Source of the DNA: Fidelibacterota bacterium
Lineage (GTDB): Bacteria > Marinisomatota > Marinisomatia > Marinisomatales > UBA1611
Direction of reading: 5' to 3'
Length of the DNA stretch: 26,791 bases
Assembly (NCBI GenBank): GCA_002722105.1
Contig: PBKF01000015.1
Span: 81,411-108,201, forward strand
Position 1 is the stretch's first letter; the number at the start of each line of letters is the position of its first letter. The position numbers and the translations under genes were made by a program. Below the pieces are notes generated by a model. It was given only the letters and a program-made list of their open reading frames with translations. It had not been told where the DNA came from and did no database searches. Shown here piece by piece: positions 1 through 7,933 of the stretch.

Positions 1-360
1 AATTACAGATTCCTGAGCATTCAAATAAATTATTTTCTCATTTTTCAATATTTCTAGAGTAAATAAAACCAATGATTTACCTATCCCAAGGTTCCGATAT
101 TCATTTAAAACGGCAAATCTCTCTAACTTAATACCAAGATCTGTTTTACGCCATCTAGCAGTTCCGACAGGCCTTTCTTTAAATATTGCCAAAATATGAG
201 TTGCATCAATTTGGCTATCATCTTCTTCTATTTCAATGGGTATGTTTTGTCCTAAAACAAAAACCTGCCTTCTAATGAAGAGACAGGTTTGATGATCTTT
301 TTCAGATTCAACAATTATAATCTTGATATCCACATATAAAATTTCGCTTTTTCTCTGCAT
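1..360 (-). CDS. GNAT-family N-acetyltransferase, 5' portion (cut by window edge)
   Basis: An open frame on the minus strand runs from an ATG at 358-360 off the left edge and gives 120 residues without a stop. The translation reads like the N-terminal two thirds of a GNAT acetyltransferase: an early IRRQVFVLGQNIP segment resembling the substrate-binding start of the ElaA/YjcF-like branch, then GTARWR and a RFAVLNEYRNLGIGKSLV stretch matching the acetyl-CoA pyrophosphate-binding motif A (R/Q-x-x-G-x-G/A; here RNLGIG). Such enzymes move an acetyl group from acetyl-CoA to a small-molecule or protein amine; the substrate here cannot be told. A GTG at 331-333 would remove nine N-terminal residues and gives a start closer to what the family usually shows, so the true start is uncertain. 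It is divergent from hemW with a 45-bp gap, which must hold both promoters; an AAGATATAAT-like stretch there could be its -10 box. Confidence 0.82.
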   Translation of the reverse strand, partial: MQRKSEILYVDIKIIIVESEKDHQTCLFIRRQVFVLGQNIPIEIEEDDSQIDATHILAIFKERPVGTARWRKTDLGIKLERFAVLNEYRNLGIGKSLVLFTLEILKNEKIIYLNAQESVI

Positions 361-405
361 CTATTCACGAAAAAAGATTATATCTTAATTTTGCTAAATT
401 GAACC

Positions 406-1539
406 ATGATTTATGCAGGTATCTATATCCATATCCCCTTTTGCGCCATAAAATGTATGTATTGTGATTTCTACTCCATAGCAGATGGTGAAGACAATAT
501 TCCTGAATTTGTTGATGCAGTCTCTTGGGAAATTAAAAACTGTTTAACAGATGTATCTGATTGGGAATTTGATACAATCTTTATAGGTGGCGGGACACCA
601 AGTCTATTAAAAACAAGTCATATAGAAAATATCCTATCCTGTTTAAATAAAAAATTTGACCTTTCAAATGTAAAAGAATTCACAATAGAAGCAAATCCGG
701 GAGAAATAACAAAAGACAAGTTAAAGGATTTTCGACAAATGGGAATCAATCGGTTATCCATTGGTGTACAATCGTTGGAGCCAGACTTATTGAAATTTTT
801 AACACGAATACATTCAGTAGACCAAGTATTTGAGACATATGAATTTGCTAGATCTGCAGGATTCAATAATGTCAATTGTGACTTAATTTATTCCATTCCT
901 GGTCAAACTTGGGATATTTGGCAACGAGATCTTAATCAAATCATTGAATTAGAACCGAACCATATTTCTGCTTACACACTTACTTTAGAAAAAGGAACAG
1001 ATCTTTTCAAATTAGTAAAAAATAAAAAAGTTACCATGCCAAAAGATGGGCAAACAGGCGATTGGATTTTACAAACACATGACATTTTAAAAAATGCAGG
1101 GTATCCCGCATATGAAATTTCAAATTTTTCAAAACCGGAATTTAAATGTATCCATAATCTTCATTATTGGCGCATTCAACCCTACTTAGCGTTTGGTCCT
1201 TCAGCTCACGGATTTGATGGACAAAATCGATGGAACAATTCAAGATCGTTAGATAATTATTTCAAACAAATTGAATCTGAAAAATCTCCAATCTCTATGA
1301 TAGAAATATTAAGTGAAAAAGATAAATTAAATGAAATGATCGGTTTTGGACTTCGTTTGAAAGAAGGGATTAATTATTCAAAAATTCCGGAGATTTTTTT
1401 AGATACTTTTAATCAAAATTTAGAAATTGCTCAACAAAAATGGAGTGGTTGTTTTATCTTAAACGAAAAATCAATTTCACTAACTACCACAGGCATGGCG
1501 TACTGTGATGGGATTGGAGTGGATCTAATGATGGATTAG
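406..1539 (+). CDS. hemW: Radical SAM heme chaperone HemW (coproporphyrinogen III oxidase-like)
   Basis: At 377 residues it has the usual HemW length. The radical SAM cluster motif CxxxCxxC is at C13, C17 and C20, followed by D21-F22. The CxF arrangement separates HemW from true oxygen-independent coproporphyrinogen oxidase HemN, which carries CxC there. GGGTPS at 61-66 is the SAM-binding glycine motif, and NLHYWRIQPYLAFGPSAHGF in the C-terminal half is typical of the HemN/HemW C-terminal region. HemW binds heme and a 4Fe-4S cluster and is thought to deliver heme to membrane respiratory enzymes; many genomes label it coproporphyrinogen oxidase. The ATG at 406 puts the family's YIHIPFC segment at residue 7, as expected; no clear Shine-Dalgarno sequence precedes it. 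It stands alone, divergent from the acetyltransferase and convergent with amn, with no strong terminator hairpin in the 77-bp gap after it. Confidence 0.93.
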   Translation: MIYAGIYIHIPFCAIKCMYCDFYSIADGEDNIPEFVDAVSWEIKNCLTDVSDWEFDTIFIGGGTPSLLKTSHIENILSCLNKKFDLSNVKEFTIEANPGEITKDKLKDFRQMGINRLSIGVQSLEPDLLKFLTRIHSVDQVFETYEFARSAGFNNVNCDLIYSIPGQTWDIWQRDLNQIIELEPNHISAYTLTLEKGTDLFKLVKNKKVTMPKDGQTGDWILQTHDILKNAGYPAYEISNFSKPEFKCIHNLHYWRIQPYLAFGPSAHGFDGQNRWNNSRSLDNYFKQIESEKSPISMIEILSEKDKLNEMIGFGLRLKEGINYSKIPEIFLDTFNQNLEIAQQKWSGCFILNEKSISLTTTGMAYCDGIGVDLMMD

Positions 1540-1616
1540 GGATTTTTAGGCAGAAGATTGTGTATTTGAGTTCTATCTAACTCCCCAACACCTAATCACT
1601 TTTAAACTTAGAAACA

Positions 1617-2390
1617 CTAGTACGTGAAGTGTTTTATCTTCTCTCCTTCATCACCAATTCGCATCATCGCTTCAATACCCATTTCTAAATGAAGGTCCAC
1701 GTATTTATGAGTGACTTCTTTATCCGATTCTTCTGTCTTTACCCCTTCCGGTGTCATGGGTGTATCAGAAACTAATAATAAAGCACCTCTGTTTATGCCA
1801 TTGGCAAACCCTGTGATGAAAACAGTGGCAGTCTCCATATCAATTCCAATTGCACGCACTTTTCGAAGATATGCTTTGAATTCATTATCATGTTCCCACA
1901 CTCGACGATTAGTTGTATATATCACACCGGTACGATATTCCATTTCATGTTCAAATAATACTTGGGACACATGTTTGTGAAGTTTAAATGAAGGCATCGC
2001 GGGCACTTCTTTGGGAAAATAATCATCACTTGTTCCCTCTCCACGGATGGCTGCAATGGGTAAAATAAAATGACCCAACTCTGTAGATTGTTTTAACCCT
2101 CCACATTTTCCAAGAAATAAAACGCCCTTTGGAGAGATACTAGATATTAAATCCATAATTGTGGCTGCATTGGCACTGCCCATTCCATAATTGATAATAG
2201 ATAACCCCTCGTTATTCGTGGCTGATGTCATAGCACCACTTATTCCTTTCACATACACATCAAATTTTTCAGCAAACTTGTCTACGTAGTTTTGAAAATT
2301 GGTAATGAGAATCCAATCACCAAAATCATCTGGATCTGTGCCCGTATAACGGCGAAGCCAATTTCTTGTAATTTTTTCTTTATTCATCAT
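1617..2390 (-). CDS. amn: AMP nucleosidase, short form
   Basis: This is a 257-residue member of the purine nucleoside phosphorylase/uridine phosphorylase fold. It matches the short AMP nucleosidase found in Bacteroidota and relatives, which lacks the N-terminal regulatory domain of the E. coli enzyme. Recognisable parts are the phosphate/ribose glycine loop GKCGG at 94-98, AIRGEGTSDDYFP at 114-126, the ribose-binding GIDMETATVF at 182-191 with the usual M-E pair, and VSDTP at 207-211 with the base-contacting Asp. The reaction is AMP + water to adenine + ribose 5-phosphate, balancing adenylate pools and supplying adenine for salvage. The start codon overlaps the xth stop as ATGA (2387-2390), so translation is probably coupled to xth; a second ATG follows directly. 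A related inosine/adenosine phosphorylase activity is the main alternative. Confidence 0.88.
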   Translation of the reverse strand: MMNKEKITRNWLRRYTGTDPDDFGDWILITNFQNYVDKFAEKFDVYVKGISGAMTSATNNEGLSIINYGMGSANAATIMDLISSISPKGVLFLGKCGGLKQSTELGHFILPIAAIRGEGTSDDYFPKEVPAMPSFKLHKHVSQVLFEHEMEYRTGVIYTTNRRVWEHDNEFKAYLRKVRAIGIDMETATVFITGFANGINRGALLLVSDTPMTPEGVKTEESDKEVTHKYVDLHLEMGIEAMMRIGDEGEKIKHFTY

Positions 2391-3151
2391 TTATCTAAGA
2401 TTAACGAAACAGGGCAATGGTCGGAACCAAAAATATCAGAATGAATATCCGCATCAATACAAAATTTTACCATATCTTCATTCACAAAAAAGTAATCAAT
2501 CCGCCAACCTACGTTTCGTTCTCTTGCACCAAAACGGTACGTCCACCAAGAATATCGTTCTCCTTCGTCATGAAATAATCGAAATGTATCTACCCACCCT
2601 TCTTCTACATATCGGTCTAATTTTTCACGTTCGATCGGCATAAAACCAGATGTATTTATATTATCTTTTGGCCTGGCCAAATCTATGGGATGGTGAGCTG
2701 TATTCCAATCCCCTGCAACAATAACATTATTTCCAGATTCAACCTGCTCATTGATTATTGGAAGTAAATCATCATAAAAATCTAATTTATATTTCAGACG
2801 TATATCATCTTTTTGTCCATTTGGGAAATAAATATTATAGATGAGAAAATTCTCATGCTCTGTCAATAGAACACGGCCTTCATCGTCATATTTTTGGATT
2901 CCCAATCCTTCTTGAACATAGAGCGGTTCTTCTCTACAGAAGGTTGCGACACCACTGTAACCTCTGCGTACACCAGAATGCCAATATGCATAATACCCAT
3001 GATCTTCTAAAATCTCCTTTGATAACTGATCAACATGTGCCTTTGTTTCCTGAATACATAAGATATCAGGCTGTTCATGATCTAAATAATCTAAAAACCC
3101 TTTTTTTACCGCTGCCCTAATGCCATTTACATTCCAAGAGATAAGTTTCAT
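2387..3151 (-). CDS. xth: Exodeoxyribonuclease III (AP endonuclease family)
   Basis: This 254-residue protein spans the whole endonuclease/exonuclease/phosphatase fold of the ExoIII/APE1 family. Visible catalytic motifs: SWNVNGIR with N7, QETK with metal-ligand E35, VAGDWNTA with D148 and N150, RIDYFFV with D219, and GSDHCPV with D244-H245. All expected acidic and histidine residues are present, so it should be active. The enzyme cuts DNA 5' to abasic sites and digests 3' ends of duplex DNA in base excision repair. TAGGA lies about eight bases before the ATG at 3149-3151, one of the clearer ribosome binding sites in the window. Downstream, amn starts inside its stop codon. The 130-bp gap to the divergent gene at 3282 should contain its promoter. 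Confidence 0.95.
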   Translation of the reverse strand: MKLISWNVNGIRAAVKKGFLDYLDHEQPDILCIQETKAHVDQLSKEILEDHGYYAYWHSGVRRGYSGVATFCREEPLYVQEGLGIQKYDDEGRVLLTEHENFLIYNIYFPNGQKDDIRLKYKLDFYDDLLPIINEQVESGNNVIVAGDWNTAHHPIDLARPKDNINTSGFMPIEREKLDRYVEEGWVDTFRLFHDEGERYSWWTYRFGARERNVGWRIDYFFVNEDMVKFCIDADIHSDIFGSDHCPVSLILDK

Positions 3152-3281
3152 GATTTTTTCCTAAAATTTAGTGATGAGTTTAATCCCACTTTTGATAGAT
3201 CGCCAAATAAGGTAAATATGACTTAAATTTAGGTGAGTAAAATAGAATGTTTTAATTTCATGCACCAATTTTCTGGAAAAA

Positions 3282-3755
3282 ATGTCTCAAAAACGTAAAG
3301 GAATTTCTAAACCTCGGCATAAGCCATTTTTCCAAGAATACAACTTTGAAATTACTGTTTTATTGTTAATTAGTCTGGGCATTTTTCTATTAGTAGAGGA
3401 AATGGAGATTAAACATTATATCTATGTAATTATTAGAAGTATTTTATTCTCAATTGGAGATTTCATAAAAACTCTCCGAGACGGAACAATTTTTTTAATT
3501 GATAAGTTTGAAGTTTCGGATATAGTGGGCATTTCACTAATTATTTTTGCTCTCTTTCTTATTGCGAATCGCTGGCGGGAAAGAATGATTGAACGTTACT
3601 CTATTTTAAAAAAATGTCCTAAATGTTCCAGCGAATTAAAAAGGATCCGTAGGGAATTAAAACATAAAATAACCGGCTTTATTTATTTTGTTAATGTGAA
3701 AAATTATCACTGTAAAGAATGTGATTATAATGGCATAAAAATGATGAAAAATTAA
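3282..3755 (+). CDS. Membrane protein with C-terminal zinc ribbon, function unknown
   Basis: I do not recognise a family for this 157-residue protein. The first 20 residues are rich in Lys and Arg, suggesting a cytoplasmic N-terminus. Hydrophobic stretches follow at about 25-38, 44-60 and 81-97, so two or three membrane passes are likely; a basic linker (NRWRERMIERY) ends them. The C-terminal part carries two knuckles, C112-P-K-C115 and C144-K-E-C147, spaced like a rubredoxin-type or zinc-ribbon metal site, presumably cytoplasmic. The ATG at 3282 follows CTGGAAAAA, a weak ribosome site. The next gene, a CGFS glutaredoxin, starts 11 bp after its stop, so the two are probably cotranscribed; a link to metal or iron-sulfur metabolism is possible but unproven. 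Confidence 0.75.
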   Translation: MSQKRKGISKPRHKPFFQEYNFEITVLLLISLGIFLLVEEMEIKHYIYVIIRSILFSIGDFIKTLRDGTIFLIDKFEVSDIVGISLIIFALFLIANRWRERMIERYSILKKCPKCSSELKRIRRELKHKITGFIYFVNVKNYHCKECDYNGIKMMKN

Positions 3756-3766
3756 AAAGGAAAAAA

Positions 3767-4087
3767 ATGGAATTAAAAAAACAGATTATTCAGGATATTC
3801 AGTCAAATCCAATCATACTTTATTTAAAAGGAACTAAAGAAATGCCAGTTTGTGGATTCTCAAATCAAGTAGTGCAAATATTAAACCATTATGGAGTAGA
3901 GTACAAAGATATTAATGTATTGGAAGACCCCATGATTCGGATAAAATTAAGTGAACATTCCAACTGGCCAACCATTCCCCAATTATTTGTGAATGGTGAA
4001 CTACTTGGTGGAGCAGATATTGCAATGGAGTTACATCAAAACGGTCAACTATTAGATATCCTTGATAAGGTAAATTCTAACGGGTAA
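3767..4087 (+). CDS. grxD: Monothiol glutaredoxin, Grx4/GrxD family
   Basis: A single glutaredoxin domain of 106 residues, the normal length for GrxD. The monothiol active site CGFS is at C29-S32 in the usual context KGTKEMPVCGFS; the lysine at 21 and the WPTIPQLFVNGE and GGADI segments are the glutathione-binding parts. CGFS glutaredoxins coordinate a 2Fe-2S cluster between two monomers with glutathione, often with a BolA partner, and pass clusters to apoproteins; they are poor general oxidoreductases. The start is well supported by AAAAAGGA about six bases before the ATG at 3767. It follows the zinc-ribbon membrane protein by 11 bp. A 79-bp gap, with no obvious terminator, separates it from tRNA-Glu. 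Confidence 0.95.
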   Translation: MELKKQIIQDIQSNPIILYLKGTKEMPVCGFSNQVVQILNHYGVEYKDINVLEDPMIRIKLSEHSNWPTIPQLFVNGELLGGADIAMELHQNGQLLDILDKVNSNG

Positions 4088-4166
4088 ATCAAATAAAAAA
4101 GATTGGTGTAGCTTATCTACTTTAAATAAATTTTTCCCCAATTTTATTAATGAATCATCACTTTTT

Positions 4167-4238
4167 GGCCCGTTCGTCTAGTGGTTAGGACTCCAGGTTT
4201 TCATCCTGGCAACAGGAGTTCGATTCTCCTACGGGCTA
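4167..4238 (+). tRNA. tRNA-Glu (anticodon UUC)
   Basis: A 72-base cloverleaf can be folded. The acceptor stem GGCCCGT (4167-4173) pairs with ACGGGCT (4231-4237), with one G-U at the first pair, and A4238 is the discriminator. The D-arm starts GTCTAGTGGTTAGGAC as in other bacterial tRNA-Glu. The anticodon stem CCAGG/CCTGG (4193-4197, 4205-4209) closes a seven-base loop with TTC at 4200-4202. The T-arm contains GTTCGATTC. The 3' CCA is not encoded (CA follows the discriminator). A strong terminator lies just downstream. Confidence 0.97.
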
Positions 4239-4244
4239 CAACTG

Positions 4245-4270
4245 AAACCCCGCAATTGCGGGGTTTTTTT
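4245..4270 (+). terminator. Rho-independent terminator after tRNA-Glu
   Basis: AAACCCCGC (4245-4253) and GCGGGGTTT (4258-4266) form a nine-bp GC-rich stem with an AATT loop, followed by T's to 4270. It begins seven bases after the tRNA discriminator and ends 20 bases before the next start codon, so it should end the tRNA transcript; it may also limit read-through into the DUF2231 gene. Confidence 0.93.
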
Positions 4271-4290
4271 AATCCAATCTAATTTGGCTC

Positions 4291-4716
4291 ATGTATATTG
4301 AACTGCACCCAACTTTAGTACATTTTCCAATTGCTTTTATCACATTAGCATATTTTTTCCAATGGGTTATTGTAATAAAACCAGGTTGGGTTCCAAAACA
4401 TTTAAATTTATGGGTTTTAATCCCTGCTGCTCTATCCACTCTTCCTGCTGTTTTATCCGGTGAAAACGCCAAAGAATCTCTTAGTGACATTTGTCAGGAA
4501 GCACATGAAACATTAAAAAATCATGAGCTCTTTGCTAATATAACTACATGGGGTATTATTCTTTTAACCTTGGTATGGGTTTATATAACAATTAAAGGGA
4601 AAGCTGATGCCAAAGTTCAGCAACTTCTAACAGCATTTTTAACACTAGTATTTATAAGTGCTTGCATTACAGGCTACTTAGGTGGAGAATTAGTTCATAA
4701 ATGGAATGTGAATTAA
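4291..4716 (+). CDS. DUF2231-type four-helix membrane protein
   Basis: The N-terminus, with HPTLVHFPIAF at residues 6-16, carries the His-Pro and His-Phe-Pro pattern of DUF2231 membrane proteins. Four hydrophobic segments follow, roughly 10-31, 39-54, 86-103 and 114-132, with an Asp/Glu/His-rich stretch between the second and third (DICQEAHETLKNHE). DUF2231 proteins are small membrane proteins with conserved histidines; some act near heme or redox proteins, but the function is not established. The ATG at 4291 has no visible Shine-Dalgarno sequence and lies 20 bp after the tRNA terminator, so its promoter must overlap that terminator or transcription must read through. It converges on the DUF5916 gene, three bp away, with no hairpin between the stop codons. 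Confidence 0.78.
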   Translation: MYIELHPTLVHFPIAFITLAYFFQWVIVIKPGWVPKHLNLWVLIPAALSTLPAVLSGENAKESLSDICQEAHETLKNHELFANITTWGIILLTLVWVYITIKGKADAKVQQLLTAFLTLVFISACITGYLGGELVHKWNVN

Positions 4717-4719
4717 TTT

Positions 4720-7131
4720 TTAATTTTTAAACCAATAATTTAATTTGAAATATAAAGCATTTACATTTTCTGATGCCCACACTTTATCTATAGGAGAATA
4801 ATATCGATTATCATTTAGATTATATACTAAAAAAATTGTACTTCCAGAACGATATTCCCAGCGTAAAACAAAAGTGCCCACCGTATTCTTCAAAATAAAA
4901 TCAGGATTATTAGAATCATCTAGATAGCCATAGGATTCAAGGTCCATAGTCTCCGGTGCTAAAAGTCGATAATAATTTTCATATTTCATGTCTGCAAGAA
5001 ATGGTTGTACAAAACATTGAAGACTAAGGTTTGGTGAAAAAGTCCAATTAAGGCGCAAAGTAACGTCCCTTTTCATGAGTATAGAGTTGGCATAAATCCT
5101 GGCAGTATCATCCAAAGTCTCCACAATATCAACCCATTGCATATATGTAGGAATACGGTCTTGCTTTGCTTTTATTTCAATATTTAGAGGCTCAATTGGC
5201 TTTATAACTACACCTAAATTTATTCCATGACCCCGTCCTCTATTTTTACCGTATCCAACTCCAATATTTGCTTCAAAAACCACTTTTTTTCGGCGGTCAG
5301 AGCTGATAACTGGACCTGCAAATCCCAAAAGTTCTGTTTTGTAAGCCCATGCATTATCAACCCTGAAAATATCATCATCATTGTAAGCAGGTAAAAATAC
5401 TTTACTAAAAAATCCAACTCTCCAATAATTACTGAATAAATTTTCTTGTACAATATCTAATCCTTTTTGCAGTACCAAACCATCACCCCGCCATTCCTGC
5501 TTGTATTTAAACTCTATTTTATTATTTATGAAGTTTCCCCAAGGTTCCTGCTTTCTTAACTCAACTTTACCACCAATCCAGTTTATATCGTTACGGCGTA
5601 AATAGCCTAGATCATTCACATCAAACTTATCACCATAATTACCATACCAGAAATTAGCGCTCCACCATAATGGATCAATGTAACCAAGGTTAAAACGGAT
5701 TGCATTACCAGTTATGTTATCAATATTAGAGCGAACCATTTGACCATTTGTAAATAGTTTATTATCTAGTAAACCCAGATTCCAGTCTAATCCCGTAACT
5801 GTTGCACCGGGATTACTTTTACGTTGAACATTTGTAACCATTAAACCTATTCTGGAAATGTTATTGATCACTGGTAATTCAAAGCGGCCAATTGTATAGT
5901 TTGTCTTTGGCTCAATTACTATTTTTTGGTTTTTCTGAGCATCTGTCGAATCAGCTATCAATATGCCTATTTCTTCTGAAGTAATTGCACCAATTAATCC
6001 ATAATTCACACCAGATGCTGTATTCCCAATAATTTTAGTGGCCCCTAAAATTGTCGTATAATCAGGTACATTTTCTAGTTCACCTTCTTCTGGGAAATAA
6101 TATCCTGGAGTTTTGCCAATCCGCCTTGAATGAAAAAGAGATAGTCGTTGACTGAAAAACTTGGATCCTTCCGAAAAGAATGGTCTTTTTTCTTCATAAA
6201 ATGTTTCAAAAGCTGTAAGATTTAAAACTGAAGGATCTGCTTCTACCTGGCCAAAATCTGGATTGAAAGTCATTTTCATTATTGAATTTGGTGTGAGTCC
6301 ATATCTTAAATCGAGACCCATATCAATAAGTGTTTCAGAAGTACGTCCGAGTAAAGTATATGGGATTATCTCTAGCTGTTTTGGGTTAGGTATATCTTTT
6401 AAACCTAAAAGCACACCAAGTGGAAATACACTTCCACGAACTGCTTTAGTACGTCCCGGCCACATAAGTGTTTCCTGGATTCGGTGCACACTTCTTAAAA
6501 ATTCTATTCCCCATACTAAATCTGGTTTATTATCAAATTGGAATATCGCAAAAGGTAGCTTGAATTCTGCTGTCCACCCATCCTCGTTGATTGATACAGC
6601 CACATCCCAAACAGCATCCCAACTTGGATCGTAATTTTTATCTCCAGTTACTGCAACATCCATTTTTACTCCAGATGTATTGACAGCAATAAAATAACCA
6701 TTATAATTGTCATTTCTTGAATCAATGGTAAAACCAACCCAATCAGAATTATTGTTGAATCCATCCATCCAATTATCCCTTCTAGCCAGAGCACGTTTAA
6801 TCTGTTTTGCTTGGGAATCAAATGATTGAAAAGAAATGTATAGTGAATTATTATCGTATAAAACTCTAGCTGTAGTTATTTCTGAAGGCTGGTCTAGCTC
6901 TAATGGATCGATTTGAAAAAATTCATCAACAGGAATCGCAGATTGCCATACAGCATCATCTACTACACCATCAATCAATGGTGGCTCTGTGCATCTGATA
7001 GCTGTAGCTGTTTTGAATCTCAAAGAATCTGGATTAAAGTCTTTCAAATAATTTGAGTCACCAAAAGCTGTAGCTATATTAAACAATATGAAAATTATTG
7101 ATATAATAAAGAGCCTATTTTTATTTGCCAT
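4720..7131 (-). CDS. DUF5916 outer-membrane protein with N-terminal CBM9-like domain
   Basis: Using the ATG at 7129-7131, the product is 803 residues and opens with a signal peptide (MANKNRLFIISIIF..., cleavage near residue 24). The open frame extends 16 codons further to a TTG at 7179, but that would place a polar tail before the signal, so I reject it. After the signal comes a CBM9/DOMON-like beta-sandwich (PPLIDGVVDDAVWQSA..., about 45-240), typical of this family; the rest matches DUF5916, a beta-rich region probably forming an outer-membrane barrel, ending in aromatic FKLNYWFKN. A NPDFGQVEADPS segment followed by an FYEEKRPFF stretch is a hallmark of these proteins. Members are common in Bacteroidota and Marinimicrobia; their substrate is unknown. 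The NicO-type gene upstream ends 66 bp away on the same strand. Confidence 0.87.
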   Translation of the reverse strand: MANKNRLFIISIIFILFNIATAFGDSNYLKDFNPDSLRFKTATAIRCTEPPLIDGVVDDAVWQSAIPVDEFFQIDPLELDQPSEITTARVLYDNNSLYISFQSFDSQAKQIKRALARRDNWMDGFNNNSDWVGFTIDSRNDNYNGYFIAVNTSGVKMDVAVTGDKNYDPSWDAVWDVAVSINEDGWTAEFKLPFAIFQFDNKPDLVWGIEFLRSVHRIQETLMWPGRTKAVRGSVFPLGVLLGLKDIPNPKQLEIIPYTLLGRTSETLIDMGLDLRYGLTPNSIMKMTFNPDFGQVEADPSVLNLTAFETFYEEKRPFFSEGSKFFSQRLSLFHSRRIGKTPGYYFPEEGELENVPDYTTILGATKIIGNTASGVNYGLIGAITSEEIGILIADSTDAQKNQKIVIEPKTNYTIGRFELPVINNISRIGLMVTNVQRKSNPGATVTGLDWNLGLLDNKLFTNGQMVRSNIDNITGNAIRFNLGYIDPLWWSANFWYGNYGDKFDVNDLGYLRRNDINWIGGKVELRKQEPWGNFINNKIEFKYKQEWRGDGLVLQKGLDIVQENLFSNYWRVGFFSKVFLPAYNDDDIFRVDNAWAYKTELLGFAGPVISSDRRKKVVFEANIGVGYGKNRGRGHGINLGVVIKPIEPLNIEIKAKQDRIPTYMQWVDIVETLDDTARIYANSILMKRDVTLRLNWTFSPNLSLQCFVQPFLADMKYENYYRLLAPETMDLESYGYLDDSNNPDFILKNTVGTFVLRWEYRSGSTIFLVYNLNDNRYYSPIDKVWASENVNALYFKLNYWFKN

Positions 7132-7197
7132 TACAGTAACTCTAGTAGCACTTGATGGGTTATTTGATTTTGAAATCAAATGATTATAATTATTATT

Positions 7198-7896
7198 TTA
7201 ATGGGAATGGCCAAACCAATTATAACTCAAATAGATGAAACCGACTCCCATAATTAGAACTCCACTGACCAACTCAGAATTAATATTAAATTGAATTTTG
7301 TTCATTTTATTTATAAGAATATTTTTGGTATAATTAAATGTAACTACAATAAAGAATAAAACCAGGCCGATTCCCAAAACGTAAATAGATATAAAACGTA
7401 AAATTTCACTTATACTAGGAGTTAGTCCAGTCATCATTATAACCGCAAGCGAAGAAGCACAGGGCAGCATTCCAGTTAATAAGCCCACCGTAATTGGATT
7501 TCCCACTTTTGTTTCATTGTATTGGCCGTGTTTGTGGCTGCAATCATCAGAATGGATATGTTTTACTTTGTAAAGTGCCCTAACAAATATATAAATGCCA
7601 AAGATAAGGATGATAAATGGACCTAACCAATGAGAAATATCATGAATAAAATCATTTGCTAATTCTGTCATAATTATATTAAAAACAATTGCGATCAAAC
7701 TAAGTACCCCAAAATGGGAAAATAATAAACTTGCTGTTAGTAAAAGAATTTTATTGAAATCCAATTTTCCGCCAATTGTGTAGGCCAGTAGGAATGTTTT
7801 ACCATGACCTGGCTCCAATGCATGAAGAGAGCCTAAAAGAAATATAGATGTAATAGTTAGGGAGTCTGTCATATCTATCCAAAAAAATAGCCCCAT
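7198..7896 (-). CDS. NicO/RcnA-like nickel-cobalt transport membrane protein
   Basis: This polytopic protein of up to 232 residues carries HALEPGHGKT at 25-34, the metal-binding signature of the NicO (nickel/cobalt efflux, RcnA-type) family. A second family motif, GLLTGMLPCASSLAVIM, is at about 138-154. Between them is a His-rich hydrophilic loop (KHIHSDDCSHKHG, about 112-124), like the cytoplasmic metal loop of RcnA, and the C-terminus ends GHSH. About six transmembrane helices are visible. The probable role is export or uptake of Ni2+ or Co2+ across the inner membrane; direction cannot be told. Start: the ATG at 7894-7896 lies inside the loop of an apparent terminator, and an internal ATG at 7870-7872 (residue 9), preceded by GGATAG, gives the more usual family N-terminus. 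The upstream C25 protease gene ends 37 bp before the outer ATG. Confidence 0.83.
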   Translation of the reverse strand: MGLFFWIDMTDSLTITSIFLLGSLHALEPGHGKTFLLAYTIGGKLDFNKILLLTASLLFSHFGVLSLIAIVFNIIMTELANDFIHDISHWLGPFIILIFGIYIFVRALYKVKHIHSDDCSHKHGQYNETKVGNPITVGLLTGMLPCASSLAVIMMTGLTPSISEILRFISIYVLGIGLVLFFIVVTFNYTKNILINKMNKIQFNINSELVSGVLIMGVGFIYLSYNWFGHSH

Positions 7897-7911
7897 AAAT
7901 TGAGGCTATTT
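7881..7911 (-). terminator. Rho-independent terminator of the C25 protease gene
   Basis: Read on the minus strand, AAATAGCC (7911-7904) pairs perfectly with GGCTATTT (7892-7885) around an 11-base loop, and the stem runs into a tract of T's (7887-7881). It starts 22 bp after the C25 gene's stop codon. It overlaps the outermost candidate start codon (7894-7896) of the next gene and ends eight bases before the inner one (7872). Confidence 0.75.
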
Positions 7912-7933
7912 ATAGGTAAAATATTATTTATAA

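Noticed and set aside
5220..5453. Open frames antisense to or inside the DUF5916, C25, CotH and receptor genes
   Set aside because: They lie fully inside well-supported genes, lack ribosome sites and recognisable products, and are explained by the AT-rich code of the real frame.
7132..7179. Upstream extension of the DUF5916 gene to a TTG at 7179
   Set aside because: It would add 16 polar residues before a clean signal peptide; the ATG at 7129-7131 is better placed.
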